Notes: a model not told the origin generated them from the letters alone. A stretch of DNA of 12,570 nucleotides from Thermodesulfovibrio sp. (GCA_027050975.1 JALUAR010000168.1:1-12570), one strand, 5' to 3'; numbered from the stretch's first letter, positions 1 to 8,026 are shown. A program made the numbers and translations.

Positions 1-385
1 TACACACACAACACTCCCTTTCTGTCTCTGTGACACGCACTCACGCAAGCACACACACAGATAGCGTGTTTCGCTGGTTTACGTGTTGTCATATTCGTGT
101 AGTATGTAATACCTGCGTGTGTTTAACACATTCCAACGTGTTTCAGGAGGATTCGTTGAACATTTGATGGTTAACAGAGAAGAGATTCAGGTGCGAAAAC
201 ACGACATCATTCTGTCTGGACTAAATTTATAGAACAAGGACAATACTACGTTCTTGCGTTGATTTCAACGGAAAGAAACAAAAACAAATGATAGGTTCGC
301 CAAGGAGAGTTGATCCTGTGAGCTAAACGCCCAAAGTCCAAGGGACGATTTGTGAAAAGAATAATCATAAAAACATAATAAACAT
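1..385. other. Non-coding left end, compositionally foreign
   Basis: No credible gene is visible here. The first 60 bases are rich in CA dinucleotides with runs of about five AC or CA units, and roughly the next 90 bases are rich in GT. The 13-base palindrome TGTGTTTAACACA lies at 118-130. The rest is A-rich with stops in all frames; the longest plausible peptide, from ATG at 167, is about 21 codons. This texture is unlike the dense coding DNA that follows, and BamA homology starts abruptly at about 386. It could be a chimeric assembly end, a low-quality contig end, or a real insertion or rearrangement that cut bamA. The sequence alone does not decide. Confidence 0.55.
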
Positions 386-403
386 ATCAAAAAAATTTAT
401 AAA

Positions 404-2437
404 ATGGGCTATTTTGAGGATGTAATAGTTGAGGTGGAACCATATGAAGGAGGGTTAAAGGTTATATACACAGTCAAGGAAAAGCCTACTATTGTAAAAA
501 TAAATTTCAGCGGAAACAAAGAGTTTGATGATGACAAATTAAGAAAACAGGTCACCATAACACCTGGTGCAATTGCAGATGCCACCCTGATTCAGCACAA
601 TGTATCGGCTCTGCGGGCATTCTACGAATCGGAAGGGTATTGGCTCTCAAACATCGTCCCAATAGTTAAAGAGATTTCGGATGATGAGGTTTCACTTACC
701 TTTTTGATCGAGGAGGCAGATAAGGTAAAGATAAAAGATATCGAAATTGCAGGAAACTCTGCCCTCTCAGACGGAGACATAAAAGATGTAATGAAGACAA
801 AAACATGGTGGATATTTTCGATATTTACCTCTTCGGGATACTACAAAAAATCTGTAATGAAAAACGATATTGAACGGATCAAGGACTTATATTATGATAA
901 CGGTTTTTTAAATGTAGTTGTGTCAGATCCAGAGATTTCCCTCACTCCTGACAAGAAAAAAATGACAATAAAGATCAGGATATCCGAAGGCCCTCGATAC
1001 CAAATCTCGGAAATAAAATTCAGGGGGCACAAACCATCGGATGAACCTTACCTGAAAGAGTTGCTTGAGATAGAGCCGGGTGAAGTCTTCAGCAGAACAA
1101 AGCTTAGAGAAAGCATAAAGAAGATAACGGAGTTTTACTCGGAGCGCGGATACGCAATGGCATCTGTTGAACCTGAAATCATTCCCGATAAAAAGAGCAA
1201 AGAGGTCCATATCATATTAAACATAGACGAAGGTGATTTGTACCGTATAGGAAGAATAGAGGTTATAGGAAATACAAAAACAAAGGACAAGGTAATCAGA
1301 AGAGAGATGCGACTTGATGAAGGAGATATATTTAACAGCAAGTTGCTAAAGAGAAGCTATGAACGTATCAACAATCTCAACTTCTTTGAAACAGTTGATC
1401 TGGTACCAAAACCGGATGTCAAGGAGAAGAAAATAGACATAGATATCAAAGTAAAAGAGAAGGCCACCGGATTCCTGAGCATCGGTGGAGGTTACAGCAC
1501 TGTCGATAAATTTGTTGCTCTTATTGATCTCACCCAAGCAAACCTTTTTGGTACGGGTAGATACATAAAATTAAGAGGCGAATTTGGAGGACGTTCCACC
1601 TACTATGAAGTTGCTTACAGAGATCCCTGGTTTATGGACAAACCTTTATCATTAAATCTAAGTGCTTACAGAACAACGCGTGACTATATAGCATACGACA
1701 GAAAATCCACTGGTGGTACCATCGGATTCGGTAAAAGATTTGCCGAGTTCTGGAGTTCAAGCATAAGTTACAAATATGAAAGAGTTACAATATCAAACAT
1801 CGATGAGGATGCATCACAATTTGTTAAGGATCAGGAGGGAACAAATATCACAAGCAGTATTACCCCTGCAATAGCAAGGGATTCCAGAGACAGCTTCCTG
1901 AATCCTCACGAAGGCTCCAGGAATGCCCTTTATGTTACATATGCCGGCCTTGGTGGCACTAACTATTTTATTAAAGGAGTGTTTGATTCAGCCTGGTTCT
2001 TCCCGATAGGGGAAACAACCATAGCTGCAAGAGGAAGGATCGGTTATGCCTCCGGACTATTCAATCACAAACTTCCTCTTTATGAGCGATTCTATGTTGG
2101 CGGTTTATATACAGTGAGGGGGTTGGGTTTCGGTGATGCAGGCCCGAAAGATGAAAACGGTGACCCCATTGGTGGCACAAGGGAGCTGATTCTAAACCTG
2201 GAGTATATCTTTCCCCTAATTTCAGAATTAAGGTTAAATGGCGTAATCTTTTTCGATGCAGGAAGGGCATATGACACATCTGAAGACTTCGGTAGAGATC
2301 TCCGATACACAACAGGAGCGGGATTGCGTTGGATATCCCCACTCGGTCCTATCAGAATCGAGTACGGATACAACCTTGACCGGAGAGACGGAGAGGATTC
2401 AGGCAAAATAGAATTTTCCTTTGGTGGCTATTTCTAA
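404..2437 (+). CDS. bamA: BamA, outer membrane protein assembly factor, 5'-truncated
   Basis: BamA (Omp85) is the central outer-membrane protein of the BAM complex and folds beta-barrel proteins into the outer membrane. The 677 residues from ATG 404 contain POTRA repeats at about 26-100, 103-199, 202-279 and 282-355, then a 16-strand-type barrel from about 360 to the C-terminal Phe. The Omp85 VRG motif of loop L6 is at residues 571-573. Family members usually have a signal peptide and five POTRA domains; here the signal peptide and most of POTRA1 are missing. The frame stays open upstream to a TAA at 368, and codons 386-403 read IKKIYK, which fits the end of a POTRA1 helix. ATG 404 is therefore an internal Met and the gene is broken near 383-386. 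There is no good ribosome binding site at 404. The gene heads the lipid A cluster, as is common. Confidence 0.93.
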   Translation: MGYFEDVIVEVEPYEGGLKVIYTVKEKPTIVKINFSGNKEFDDDKLRKQVTITPGAIADATLIQHNVSALRAFYESEGYWLSNIVPIVKEISDDEVSLTFLIEEADKVKIKDIEIAGNSALSDGDIKDVMKTKTWWIFSIFTSSGYYKKSVMKNDIERIKDLYYDNGFLNVVVSDPEISLTPDKKKMTIKIRISEGPRYQISEIKFRGHKPSDEPYLKELLEIEPGEVFSRTKLRESIKKITEFYSERGYAMASVEPEIIPDKKSKEVHIILNIDEGDLYRIGRIEVIGNTKTKDKVIRREMRLDEGDIFNSKLLKRSYERINNLNFFETVDLVPKPDVKEKKIDIDIKVKEKATGFLSIGGGYSTVDKFVALIDLTQANLFGTGRYIKLRGEFGGRSTYYEVAYRDPWFMDKPLSLNLSAYRTTRDYIAYDRKSTGGTIGFGKRFAEFWSSSISYKYERVTISNIDEDASQFVKDQEGTNITSSITPAIARDSRDSFLNPHEGSRNALYVTYAGLGGTNYFIKGVFDSAWFFPIGETTIAARGRIGYASGLFNHKLPLYERFYVGGLYTVRGLGFGDAGPKDENGDPIGGTRELILNLEYIFPLISELRLNGVIFFDAGRAYDTSEDFGRDLRYTTGAGLRWISPLGPIRIEYGYNLDRRDGEDSGKIEFSFGGYF

Positions 2438-2502
2438 GCAAACAACCCTTAACCCTGTTTTTATTTAGAAAAATTATTGGCGGGTCTAAAACGGTTCTGT
2501 CA

Positions 2503-2520
2503 TGATAATATATATTATCA
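2503..2520. promoter_or_regulatory. 18-bp perfect palindrome upstream of skp
   Basis: The sequence TGATAATATATATTATCA is identical to its reverse complement and lies in the 129-base gap between bamA and skp, 46 bases before the skp start. The two arms TGATAAT and ATTATCA match the arms of the Fur-type box (TGATAAT-N-ATTATCA), but the spacer is four bases rather than one. It could be an operator for a dimeric regulator, or a chance AT-rich palindrome. It has no GC-rich stem, so it is not a standard terminator. No clear -35/-10 pair can be assigned around it. Confidence 0.4.
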
Positions 2521-2566
2521 CTGTATAGAGAGCCGACAAATTAAGATATCAATAAAGGAGGAAGCA

Positions 2567-3088
2567 ATGAAAAAGACCGTTTTTTTTATTCTCTTTGCCT
2601 TTCTGTTTTGCAGCACAGCCCTTGCAGATGAGTTAAAAATAGGATACGTTGATCTTCAAAGGGCTTTAAATGAGTCAGAAGGCGGCAAAAAAGCCAAGAG
2701 CGATCTTGAAGCCATTATAAAGGCAAAACAGAAAGATATTGATAAGAGAGCAAAAGAGGTGGAAAAGTTGAAGGCGGATATTGACAAGCAATCAGCCCTG
2801 CTTTCAGAAGAAGCCCGCAAGAAGAAACAGGATGAACTTGACAGAAAACTTCGAGAGTACAAACGTTTCCTGCAAGATGCACAGGAAGAGGTTAAAAAGA
2901 AGGAGTTTGAACTGACCAATGCAATACTGAAAGACCTTGTAAGGATTGTAAGAGAGATAGGAAAGGAAGAGAAATATACCATAATTCTTGAAAAAGCAGA
3001 AGGGTTGATCCTTTATGCAGACAAGGCGGTTGATATAACTGACAAGGTGATAGAAAGATACAATAAGGAGATCAAATCCAAGAAATGA
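2567..3088 (+). CDS. skp: Skp/OmpH-family periplasmic chaperone
   Basis: Skp (OmpH) is a trimeric periplasmic chaperone that holds unfolded outer-membrane proteins on their way to BamA. The 173-residue product has a signal peptide (MKK, then a hydrophobic core) with likely cleavage after ALA at residue 20. The mature start (residues about 22-38) has the typical KIGYVDLQRAL strand. A long charged Lys/Glu-rich coiled coil at about residues 45-115 would form the tentacles, and a C-terminal segment returns to the trimer body. I chose ATG 2567 because GGAGG sits just upstream at good spacing and the signal peptide starts there; a longer in-frame TTG start at 2477 would place 30 unlikely residues before it. 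The stop overlaps the lpxD start (ATGA). Confidence 0.9.
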   Translation: MKKTVFFILFAFLFCSTALADELKIGYVDLQRALNESEGGKKAKSDLEAIIKAKQKDIDKRAKEVEKLKADIDKQSALLSEEARKKKQDELDRKLREYKRFLQDAQEEVKKKEFELTNAILKDLVRIVREIGKEEKYTIILEKAEGLILYADKAVDITDKVIERYNKEIKSKK

Positions 3089-4116
3089 GGCTAAAGGATA
3101 TTGCTGAAAAGCTTGGCGCCGAGGTCGTAGGCGACGACAGTATTGAAATAAAAGATGTTGCAGGTCTTGATACCGCAGGCACAGGGGATCTCACATATGT
3201 GAAAAGTGAAAAGCTAATTGAGGCTCTGAGGGCCTCCGGTGCCTCTGCGGTGATAACCAAGACCCTTTTGAAGGACATCGATATTCCCCAACTAATTACC
3301 GAAAATCCTCAATTAGCCTTTGCAAAGGCTCTTGAACTCTTTTATTCGAGACCTCATGAACCGAAGGGTATCATGGAGGGCGCCATTGTATCACCCTCCG
3401 CCAGTATAGGCAAGGATGTTTCCATATACCCAAACGCATTTATTTCGGATGATGTTGTTATCGGAGATAGGACTGTTATATACCCGGGAGTATTTATCGG
3501 CAAAGGCTCAAAGATAGGAGAGGATACTGTTATATATCCTAATGTAACTATTTACGATAAGGTAACAATCGGCTCAAGGGTAAGAATCCATTCCGGCACT
3601 GTAATAGGTTCTGACGGGTTCGGATATATATTTAACCAGGGTATTCATTATAAGATTCCTCAGGTTGGTGGCGTCATAGTAGAGAATGATGTGGAAATCG
3701 GCGCAGGTGTCACCATAGACCGTGCAACCACAGGTAATACCGTAATCGGGGAAGGGACAAAGATAGACAACCTTGTACAGATCGCCCATAATGTACGAAT
3801 TGGCAAGCATTGCATTATCATTGCTCAGGTTGGAATAGCTGGCAGTTGTGAAATCGGTAACTATGTGACAATAGCAGGGCAGGCTGGCATTTCAGACCAT
3901 GTACGGATAGGTGACGGATGTATAGTGGCTGGAAAAGCAGGCATCATGAGTGACATAGACAAGGGGGCTTACTCAGGGGCTCCTGCAATGCCACACTTTA
4001 AGTGGTTACGCGTAAGGGCAGCAATGGAGCAACTTCCGGATTTATTGAAAAGGGTCAGGGAGATTGAAAAAACAATAAAAGAACTCAAATTAGGAGGAGA
4101 AGATGATAGGAATTAA
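3085..4116 (+). CDS. lpxD: LpxD, UDP-3-O-acylglucosamine N-acyltransferase
   Basis: LpxD performs the third step of lipid A synthesis in the cytoplasm, moving a hydroxyacyl chain from acyl-ACP to the 2-amino group of UDP-3-O-acylglucosamine. The 343 residues show an N-terminal uridine-binding domain (about 1-100), then hexapeptide repeats of a left-handed beta helix (about 101-290), and a C-terminal helical region (about 305-337). The catalytic-base His is H235 in the NLVQIAHN motif (His239 in E. coli). The length is normal. The start overlaps the skp stop by four bases; the nearest AAGGAG is about 14 bases upstream, so translation probably depends on coupling to skp. The 3' end overlaps fabZ by 14 bases. 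Confidence 0.95.
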   Translation: MRLKDIAEKLGAEVVGDDSIEIKDVAGLDTAGTGDLTYVKSEKLIEALRASGASAVITKTLLKDIDIPQLITENPQLAFAKALELFYSRPHEPKGIMEGAIVSPSASIGKDVSIYPNAFISDDVVIGDRTVIYPGVFIGKGSKIGEDTVIYPNVTIYDKVTIGSRVRIHSGTVIGSDGFGYIFNQGIHYKIPQVGGVIVENDVEIGAGVTIDRATTGNTVIGEGTKIDNLVQIAHNVRIGKHCIIIAQVGIAGSCEIGNYVTIAGQAGISDHVRIGDGCIVAGKAGIMSDIDKGAYSGAPAMPHFKWLRVRAAMEQLPDLLKRVREIEKTIKELKLGGEDDRN

Positions 4117-4534
4117 AGAAATTATGGAACTACTACCTCACAGATATCCTTTTCTCCTGGTTGACAGAGTGATAGAGCTTGAAGAAGGGAAGCGGATTGT
4201 GGGAATAAAGAATGTAACAATGAATGAGCCCTTCTTTCAGGGCCACTTCCCTGGTAATCCCATCATGCCCGGTGTGTTAATTGTGGAAGCCATGGCTCAG
4301 GTCTCCGGTGTTCTGGCTTTTAAATCCGGAATTAGTGGCAAGGCCACCTATTTTCTAAGTATTGAAAAGGCCAAGTTTCGCAAACCGGTAGTGCCAGGTG
4401 ACCAGTTGAGACTTGAAGTCACTGTGCTTCGGGGCAGGCAGACAATATGGAGATTTGCAGGGAATGCCTATGTTGGCGACACACTGGTTGCCGAGGCAGA
4501 GTTTACAGCAATGGTAACAGATAAGGAGTTATAA
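4103..4534 (+). CDS. fabZ: FabZ, (3R)-hydroxyacyl-ACP dehydratase
   Basis: FabZ dehydrates beta-hydroxyacyl-ACP to trans-2-enoyl-ACP in type II fatty acid synthesis. It competes with LpxA and LpxD for hydroxyacyl-ACP, which explains its conserved place between their genes. The 143-residue product has the N-terminal LPHRYPFLLVD motif and the active-site pair H48 (in GHFPGNPIMPG) and E62 (in VEAMAQ) of the hotdog fold. The length is typical. AGGAGG lies just upstream of ATG 4103, inside the 3' end of lpxD. The lpxA start follows one base after the stop. Confidence 0.96.
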   Translation: MIGIKEIMELLPHRYPFLLVDRVIELEEGKRIVGIKNVTMNEPFFQGHFPGNPIMPGVLIVEAMAQVSGVLAFKSGISGKATYFLSIEKAKFRKPVVPGDQLRLEVTVLRGRQTIWRFAGNAYVGDTLVAEAEFTAMVTDKEL

Positions 4535-4535
4535 G

Positions 4536-5336
4536 ATGGCAACAGAGATTCATCCAACAGCAATTGTTGACAGCAGTGCAGAAATCGATGAAGGAGTAAT
4601 AATAGGACCTTATTGTATTATCTCCGGAAAGGTCCGAATCGGGCAAAACACCCGTCTTTTTAATAATGTGGTTGTAGAAGGAGAGACGGAGATAGGGGAA
4701 AACTGTCAGATTTATCCCTTTACCAGCATAGGGCTTCCCCCGCAGGACCTGAAATACAACGGCGAACCAACGGGGGTCAAAATCGGCAATAACAACATTA
4801 TACGGGAGTATATAACCATCCACAGGGGATCAGTTGGCGGGAACGGACTGACCGAGATAGGCAATAACAATTTTCTCATGGCCTACGTTCATATTGCTCA
4901 TGATTGTAAGGTGGGCAACAATATAATTATGGCAAATGCAGCTACACTTGGTGGTCATGTCCATGTTGAAGACCATGCTGTGATAGGAGGAATCGTGGCA
5001 GTACACCAGTTTGCACGCATAGGAGCCTATGCAATGGTGGGCGGATTCAGTGGTGTGGGGCAGGACATACCTCCCTATATGACCGCCTCTGGGCCCAGGG
5101 CAAAACTCTACGGGCTCAATCTTATAGGACTTAAAAGGCATGGCTTTTCCGAGGAAACAATTTCGGAATTAAAAAAGGCATATAAGATTCTCTTCCGTGA
5201 GAAACTGACCCTTAAGGAAGCGATAAAAAAGGTTCAGGAAGAGCTTCCGTACACGGAGGAAATAGCCCGACTCATTGAGTTCATCAACGCCAACCGAAGG
5301 GGCATATGCAGACCAGGCAGCAATGGAGATAGGTAG
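4536..5336 (+). CDS. lpxA: LpxA, UDP-GlcNAc acyltransferase
   Basis: LpxA catalyses the first lipid A step, putting a (3R)-hydroxyacyl chain on the 3-OH of UDP-GlcNAc. The 266 residues form a left-handed beta helix of hexapeptide repeats (about 1-185) and a C-terminal helical domain. The catalytic His is H122 in HIAHDC (His125 in E. coli). G170, the second Gly of MVGG, aligns with Gly173 of E. coli, the residue acting as acyl-chain ruler; a Gly there suggests a long chain, about C14 (inference). AAGGAG lies seven bases before the ATG. The gene is one base after fabZ and two bases before lpxI. Confidence 0.96.
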   Translation: MATEIHPTAIVDSSAEIDEGVIIGPYCIISGKVRIGQNTRLFNNVVVEGETEIGENCQIYPFTSIGLPPQDLKYNGEPTGVKIGNNNIIREYITIHRGSVGGNGLTEIGNNNFLMAYVHIAHDCKVGNNIIMANAATLGGHVHVEDHAVIGGIVAVHQFARIGAYAMVGGFSGVGQDIPPYMTASGPRAKLYGLNLIGLKRHGFSEETISELKKAYKILFREKLTLKEAIKKVQEELPYTEEIARLIEFINANRRGICRPGSNGDR

Positions 5337-5338
5337 AG

Positions 5339-6154
5339 ATGAAAAAACTGGGTATTATATCAGGTAAGGGAATCCTCCCGTGCATTCTTGCAAAAGAGGC
5401 CCGAAAAAAGGGCTACTATGTGCTCATGATAGCTCTTGATCCCATAGCCGACAACATTGATGGCTGTGCTGACGAGGTAAAGAGGGTAAATGTGGGGCAG
5501 CTGGGCAGTCTTATTAAGACTCTCAAGGATGCAGGTATTGAAGAGACTATTATGGCAGGCAAAGTATCGAAGTCCCTTCTCTATAAGGGAAACATCCAGC
5601 CTGACCTCAGAGCAATAAAAGTCTTATTCAAACTGAAAGACCGGAAGGATGATACCATTCTCCAGGCAATAACCGATGAACTTGAGTCAGAGGGAATTCG
5701 ATTGCTGAAGACAACCGCCTTTGCAGAGGATATCTTAATGCCCGAAGGGGTTCTTACGGATCGAAAACCTGATAAATCCGAGAAGAAGGATATCCGTTTT
5801 GGCTACATGATTGCCAAAGAGATAGGCCGACTGGATATCGGACAGACCGTGGTGGTTAAAGACAGGGCCGTAATGGCAATAGAAGCCATTGAAGGAACTG
5901 ACGAGGCAATACGCAGAGGGGGAAGGCTTGCAGGAGAGGGAGCTGTGGTAGTAAAAGTAGCCAAACCCCAGCAGGATATGAGATATGATGTGCCTGTGGT
6001 GGGACTGGATACCCTCAAGGCAATGATTGAGGTAAAGGCCCGAGTGCTTGCCGTTGAATCCGGACAGGCTATTATTCTTCAGGACCAGGAGATCATCTCC
6101 CTTGCCAATGCCAATGGTATATCCATTGTGGGCATTAAGGATGGAACCTTCTGA
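5339..6154 (+). CDS. lpxI: LpxI, UDP-2,3-diacylglucosamine pyrophosphatase
   Basis: LpxI cleaves UDP-2,3-diacylglucosamine to lipid X and UMP. It replaces the unrelated LpxH in many non-gammaproteobacterial lineages. The 271-residue product has the family layout (formerly DUF1009): an N-terminal Rossmann-like domain beginning MKKLGIISGKGILP, and a C-terminal domain with the conserved RYDVPVVGLDT segment at about residues 215-225, where the family's catalytic Asp region lies. Its place right after lpxA matches the usual lpxA-lpxI pairing. The next gene of the pathway, lpxB, is not in the window. The 3' end probably overlaps the next gene by 14 bases. Confidence 0.93.
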   Translation: MKKLGIISGKGILPCILAKEARKKGYYVLMIALDPIADNIDGCADEVKRVNVGQLGSLIKTLKDAGIEETIMAGKVSKSLLYKGNIQPDLRAIKVLFKLKDRKDDTILQAITDELESEGIRLLKTTAFAEDILMPEGVLTDRKPDKSEKKDIRFGYMIAKEIGRLDIGQTVVVKDRAVMAIEAIEGTDEAIRRGGRLAGEGAVVVKVAKPQQDMRYDVPVVGLDTLKAMIEVKARVLAVESGQAIILQDQEIISLANANGISIVGIKDGTF

Positions 6155-6698
6155 AAACATGACCCTTGACTTTTACAACCAAGAGGTTGCAGTTGCCTAC
6201 AAACTTCTTGGTACACTTTATCTTAATGGTCCGGAAGAAACACTGTTACAGAAAATCATTGAAGAGTTCGAATTAGAAATCATCGATACTTCCGAGGAGA
6301 TCGAAGAGGATTTTACACAGCTGTTTGTGGACCCTACTACTGCAATTCTTCCATATGAGTCCCTTTACAACTACTCCAGCCTGGAGGAAAAGGGGCTGTG
6401 GACCAGCACAACCAGAGAGGTTGAAGAGTTCTACACCCGTGCAGGACTTGTACTTAATGAGGATGTATTGGATATTCCGCCAGACCATCTTGGTCTCGAG
6501 TTCCTCTTTGTAAGTTATCTTTTGGAAAACAACATGATTGACCCACTCAGACTGTTTTTTGACAGACATATAGTAAAATGGGTACCGCAGTACTGCGATA
6601 TGCTTCAACAGGCTGCAAAAACAGCCTTCTACAGAACAGTAGCGGAACTGACGAAGGAAGTGGTAACTGTGGATTACGAGGAGTTAAACGGTGGGTAA
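6141..6698 (+). CDS. TorD/DmsD/NarJ-family molybdoenzyme chaperone-like protein
   Basis: This family of cytoplasmic all-helical proteins binds twin-arginine signals or apo-forms of molybdopterin oxidoreductases (TorA, DmsA, NarG types) during cofactor insertion. The 185 residues from ATG 6141 show the family marks: PYESLY (71-76), a PDHLGLE helix (114-120) followed by FLFVSYL, and a distal F-x-RH-x3-W-x-P segment (about 140-149). The start is uncertain: ATG 6141 overlaps lpxI by 14 bases, ATG 6159 lies just after lpxI, and neither has a strong ribosome binding site. The stop overlaps atpZ by eight bases. No molybdoenzyme gene is present nearby, so the client is unknown and the partner is probably encoded elsewhere. 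The family is recognised from motifs only. Confidence 0.75.
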   Translation: MEPSENMTLDFYNQEVAVAYKLLGTLYLNGPEETLLQKIIEEFELEIIDTSEEIEEDFTQLFVDPTTAILPYESLYNYSSLEEKGLWTSTTREVEEFYTRAGLVLNEDVLDIPPDHLGLEFLFVSYLLENNMIDPLRLFFDRHIVKWVPQYCDMLQQAAKTAFYRTVAELTKEVVTVDYEELNGG

Positions 6699-6927
6699 GA
6701 AGGAAAAGAACCTCTGGAAAACATTTATGGAGGCAAGTACGGCTCCTCTGAATCTTGTTGTAGCAACCTTCGTTGGACTTGCAATAGGTTACGGACTTGA
6801 CAGTATCTTTGGCACATCACCATATTTAACGGTTATATTTTTGATCCTTGGCATAATAGCAGGCTTCAGGGAACTCTTCAGATTCGTCAGGAGGCAGGAA
6901 GATGCAGATGATAAAGAGGGTAAATAG
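6691..6927 (+). CDS. atpZ: AtpZ/AtpI-type small F1Fo ATP synthase accessory protein
   Basis: The 78-residue product has a short basic N-terminus, two transmembrane helices (about residues 17-38 and 43-63) and a charged C-terminal tail. The motif VGLAIGYGLD followed by the turn GTSPYLTV fits the AtpZ/AtpI family of two-helix proteins encoded at the head of F1Fo ATP synthase operons, linked to Mg/Ca transport or c-ring assembly. The start is GTG 6691, supported by GAGGAG seven bases upstream and an eight-base overlap with the preceding gene. It overlaps the next gene by 26 bases. The gene symbol is by family only. Confidence 0.75.
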   Translation: MGKKEKNLWKTFMEASTAPLNLVVATFVGLAIGYGLDSIFGTSPYLTVIFLILGIIAGFRELFRFVRRQEDADDKEGK

Positions 6928-7261
6928 ACGTGCAGTTGTGCTTATCGCACTTGCAGCAGCGGTTTCGGCATTCTTTGACTGGAAGATGCTGCCAGCAAGC
7001 ATTATCGTGGGAGGGGTGCTTGCCCTGGCAAACCTGAGGGGTATCCACTGGGGCGTAAGAGGGATTATAGACCCTGAGGCTGCAAGGGGAGCAACAGGCA
7101 GATTGATCTTCTTCAGTATGTTCCGACTATTAATTCTGATAATAATAATTGCCTTGCTGCTGTACCTTAAACTGGTAAACATATTTGGCGTGCTTACAGG
7201 GCTGACCATCGTCTTTATCCTTATTATGCTGGAAGGCCTCAAAGAGGCAAAGGGGTGGTAA
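6902..7261 (+). CDS. atpI: ATP synthase subunit I (AtpI)-like membrane protein
   Basis: The 119-residue product has four hydrophobic helices (about residues 11-27, 31-46, 67-90 and 93-112) and a basic N-terminus, as expected for the ATP synthase I chain family (AtpI). These proteins help assemble the Fo c-ring and are usually encoded before atpB and atpE. GGAGG lies seven bases before ATG 6902; ATG 6908 is a possible alternative. The gene starts within atpZ, so the two are likely coupled. The expected atpB/atpE genes are absent: a gene on the other strand ends 23 bases after this stop. Confidence 0.7.
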   Translation: MQMIKRVNRRAVVLIALAAAVSAFFDWKMLPASIIVGGVLALANLRGIHWGVRGIIDPEAARGATGRLIFFSMFRLLILIIIIALLLYLKLVNIFGVLTGLTIVFILIMLEGLKEAKGW

Positions 7262-7284
7262 GCGACAATCTACACGCAATTGTT

Positions 7285-7971
7285 CTATAGACTGAAAAAT
7301 CCTTCATAAAACCTTTTTGCACGTGCAAGATACAGTGGGAAGATCTCTTCTGTGTGTCCAACCATACTGTCAACGTCATAATCCTTACTTCCTTCAAACC
7401 ACTCCCTGACAATTGCCGGAGTTACCTCGATATGAAACTGCAGGGCATAAACATTGGAGCCGTATCTGAATGCCTGGTTTTCGTATGTCTCGTTCATGGC
7501 AAGCCTTACAGAGCCATCCGGCAGCTCAAAGGTATCTCCGTGCCAGTGGAAGACTTCTGCCTTGGGGGTATCGTTATCAATGGAAAGATTCTTTAAAACA
7601 GGGTCTTCCATCCCATCTTGCGTGATCTCTACCATATACCAACCCACCTCCTGCACACCACCCGGATACACCCGTGCTCCCAAGACATGGGCTATCATCT
7701 GAGCCCCCAGGCATATACCCAGTACAGCTTTGCCATTTTTGATAAAGTCCTCTATTAACTCTGCCTCTTCCTTCAGATAATCATATCTGTCCATTTCATA
7801 AACAGCCATGGGGCCACCCATTATAACCAGATGGGTAAAATCTCCAGCATGATTGATGCGTTCTCCCTTTGAAAACTCCTTTATTTCATACGGCAGTCTC
7901 TTTTCTTTCAGATAGTCCTCTATTGTGCCAGGACCTTCCATTGGGATATTTTTAATAATAAGCACGCTCAT
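7285..7971 (-). CDS. Class-I glutamine amidotransferase-like protein
   Basis: The product resembles the GMP synthase-type GATase1 domain standing alone, so it would hydrolyse glutamine or act on a gamma-glutamyl bond. From ATG 7971 it has 228 residues with the nucleophile C87 in GICLGAQ, the oxyanion-region GGP at 52-54, and H180 and E182 in FHIEV, so the Cys-His-Glu triad is intact. I chose the second of two adjacent ATGs because GGAGG lies five bases before it; the frame extends to 8037, but those residues lack support. There is no synthetase domain, so the acceptor substrate is unknown. It lies downstream of glnK-amtB on the same strand, 121 bases after amtB, and is convergent with atpI. 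Confidence 0.85.
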   Translation of the reverse strand: MSVLIIKNIPMEGPGTIEDYLKEKRLPYEIKEFSKGERINHAGDFTHLVIMGGPMAVYEMDRYDYLKEEAELIEDFIKNGKAVLGICLGAQMIAHVLGARVYPGGVQEVGWYMVEITQDGMEDPVLKNLSIDNDTPKAEVFHWHGDTFELPDGSVRLAMNETYENQAFRYGSNVYALQFHIEVTPAIVREWFEGSKDYDVDSMVGHTEEIFPLYLARAKRFYEGFFSL

Positions 7972-8026
7972 CATTACCTCCAGTACCAAAGTGTCCAGTA
8001 AAAATTTAATCAAGAACCCTATAGAG

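Noticed and set aside
167..232. Short ORF of about 21 codons in the left-end region
   Set aside because: Too short, ribosome binding site about 15 bases away, no recognisable motif, and the region looks foreign or chimeric.
2477..2566. Longer skp reading frame from TTG 2477
   Set aside because: It would add 30 residues before an obvious signal peptide, and a strong GGAGG sits before ATG 2567.
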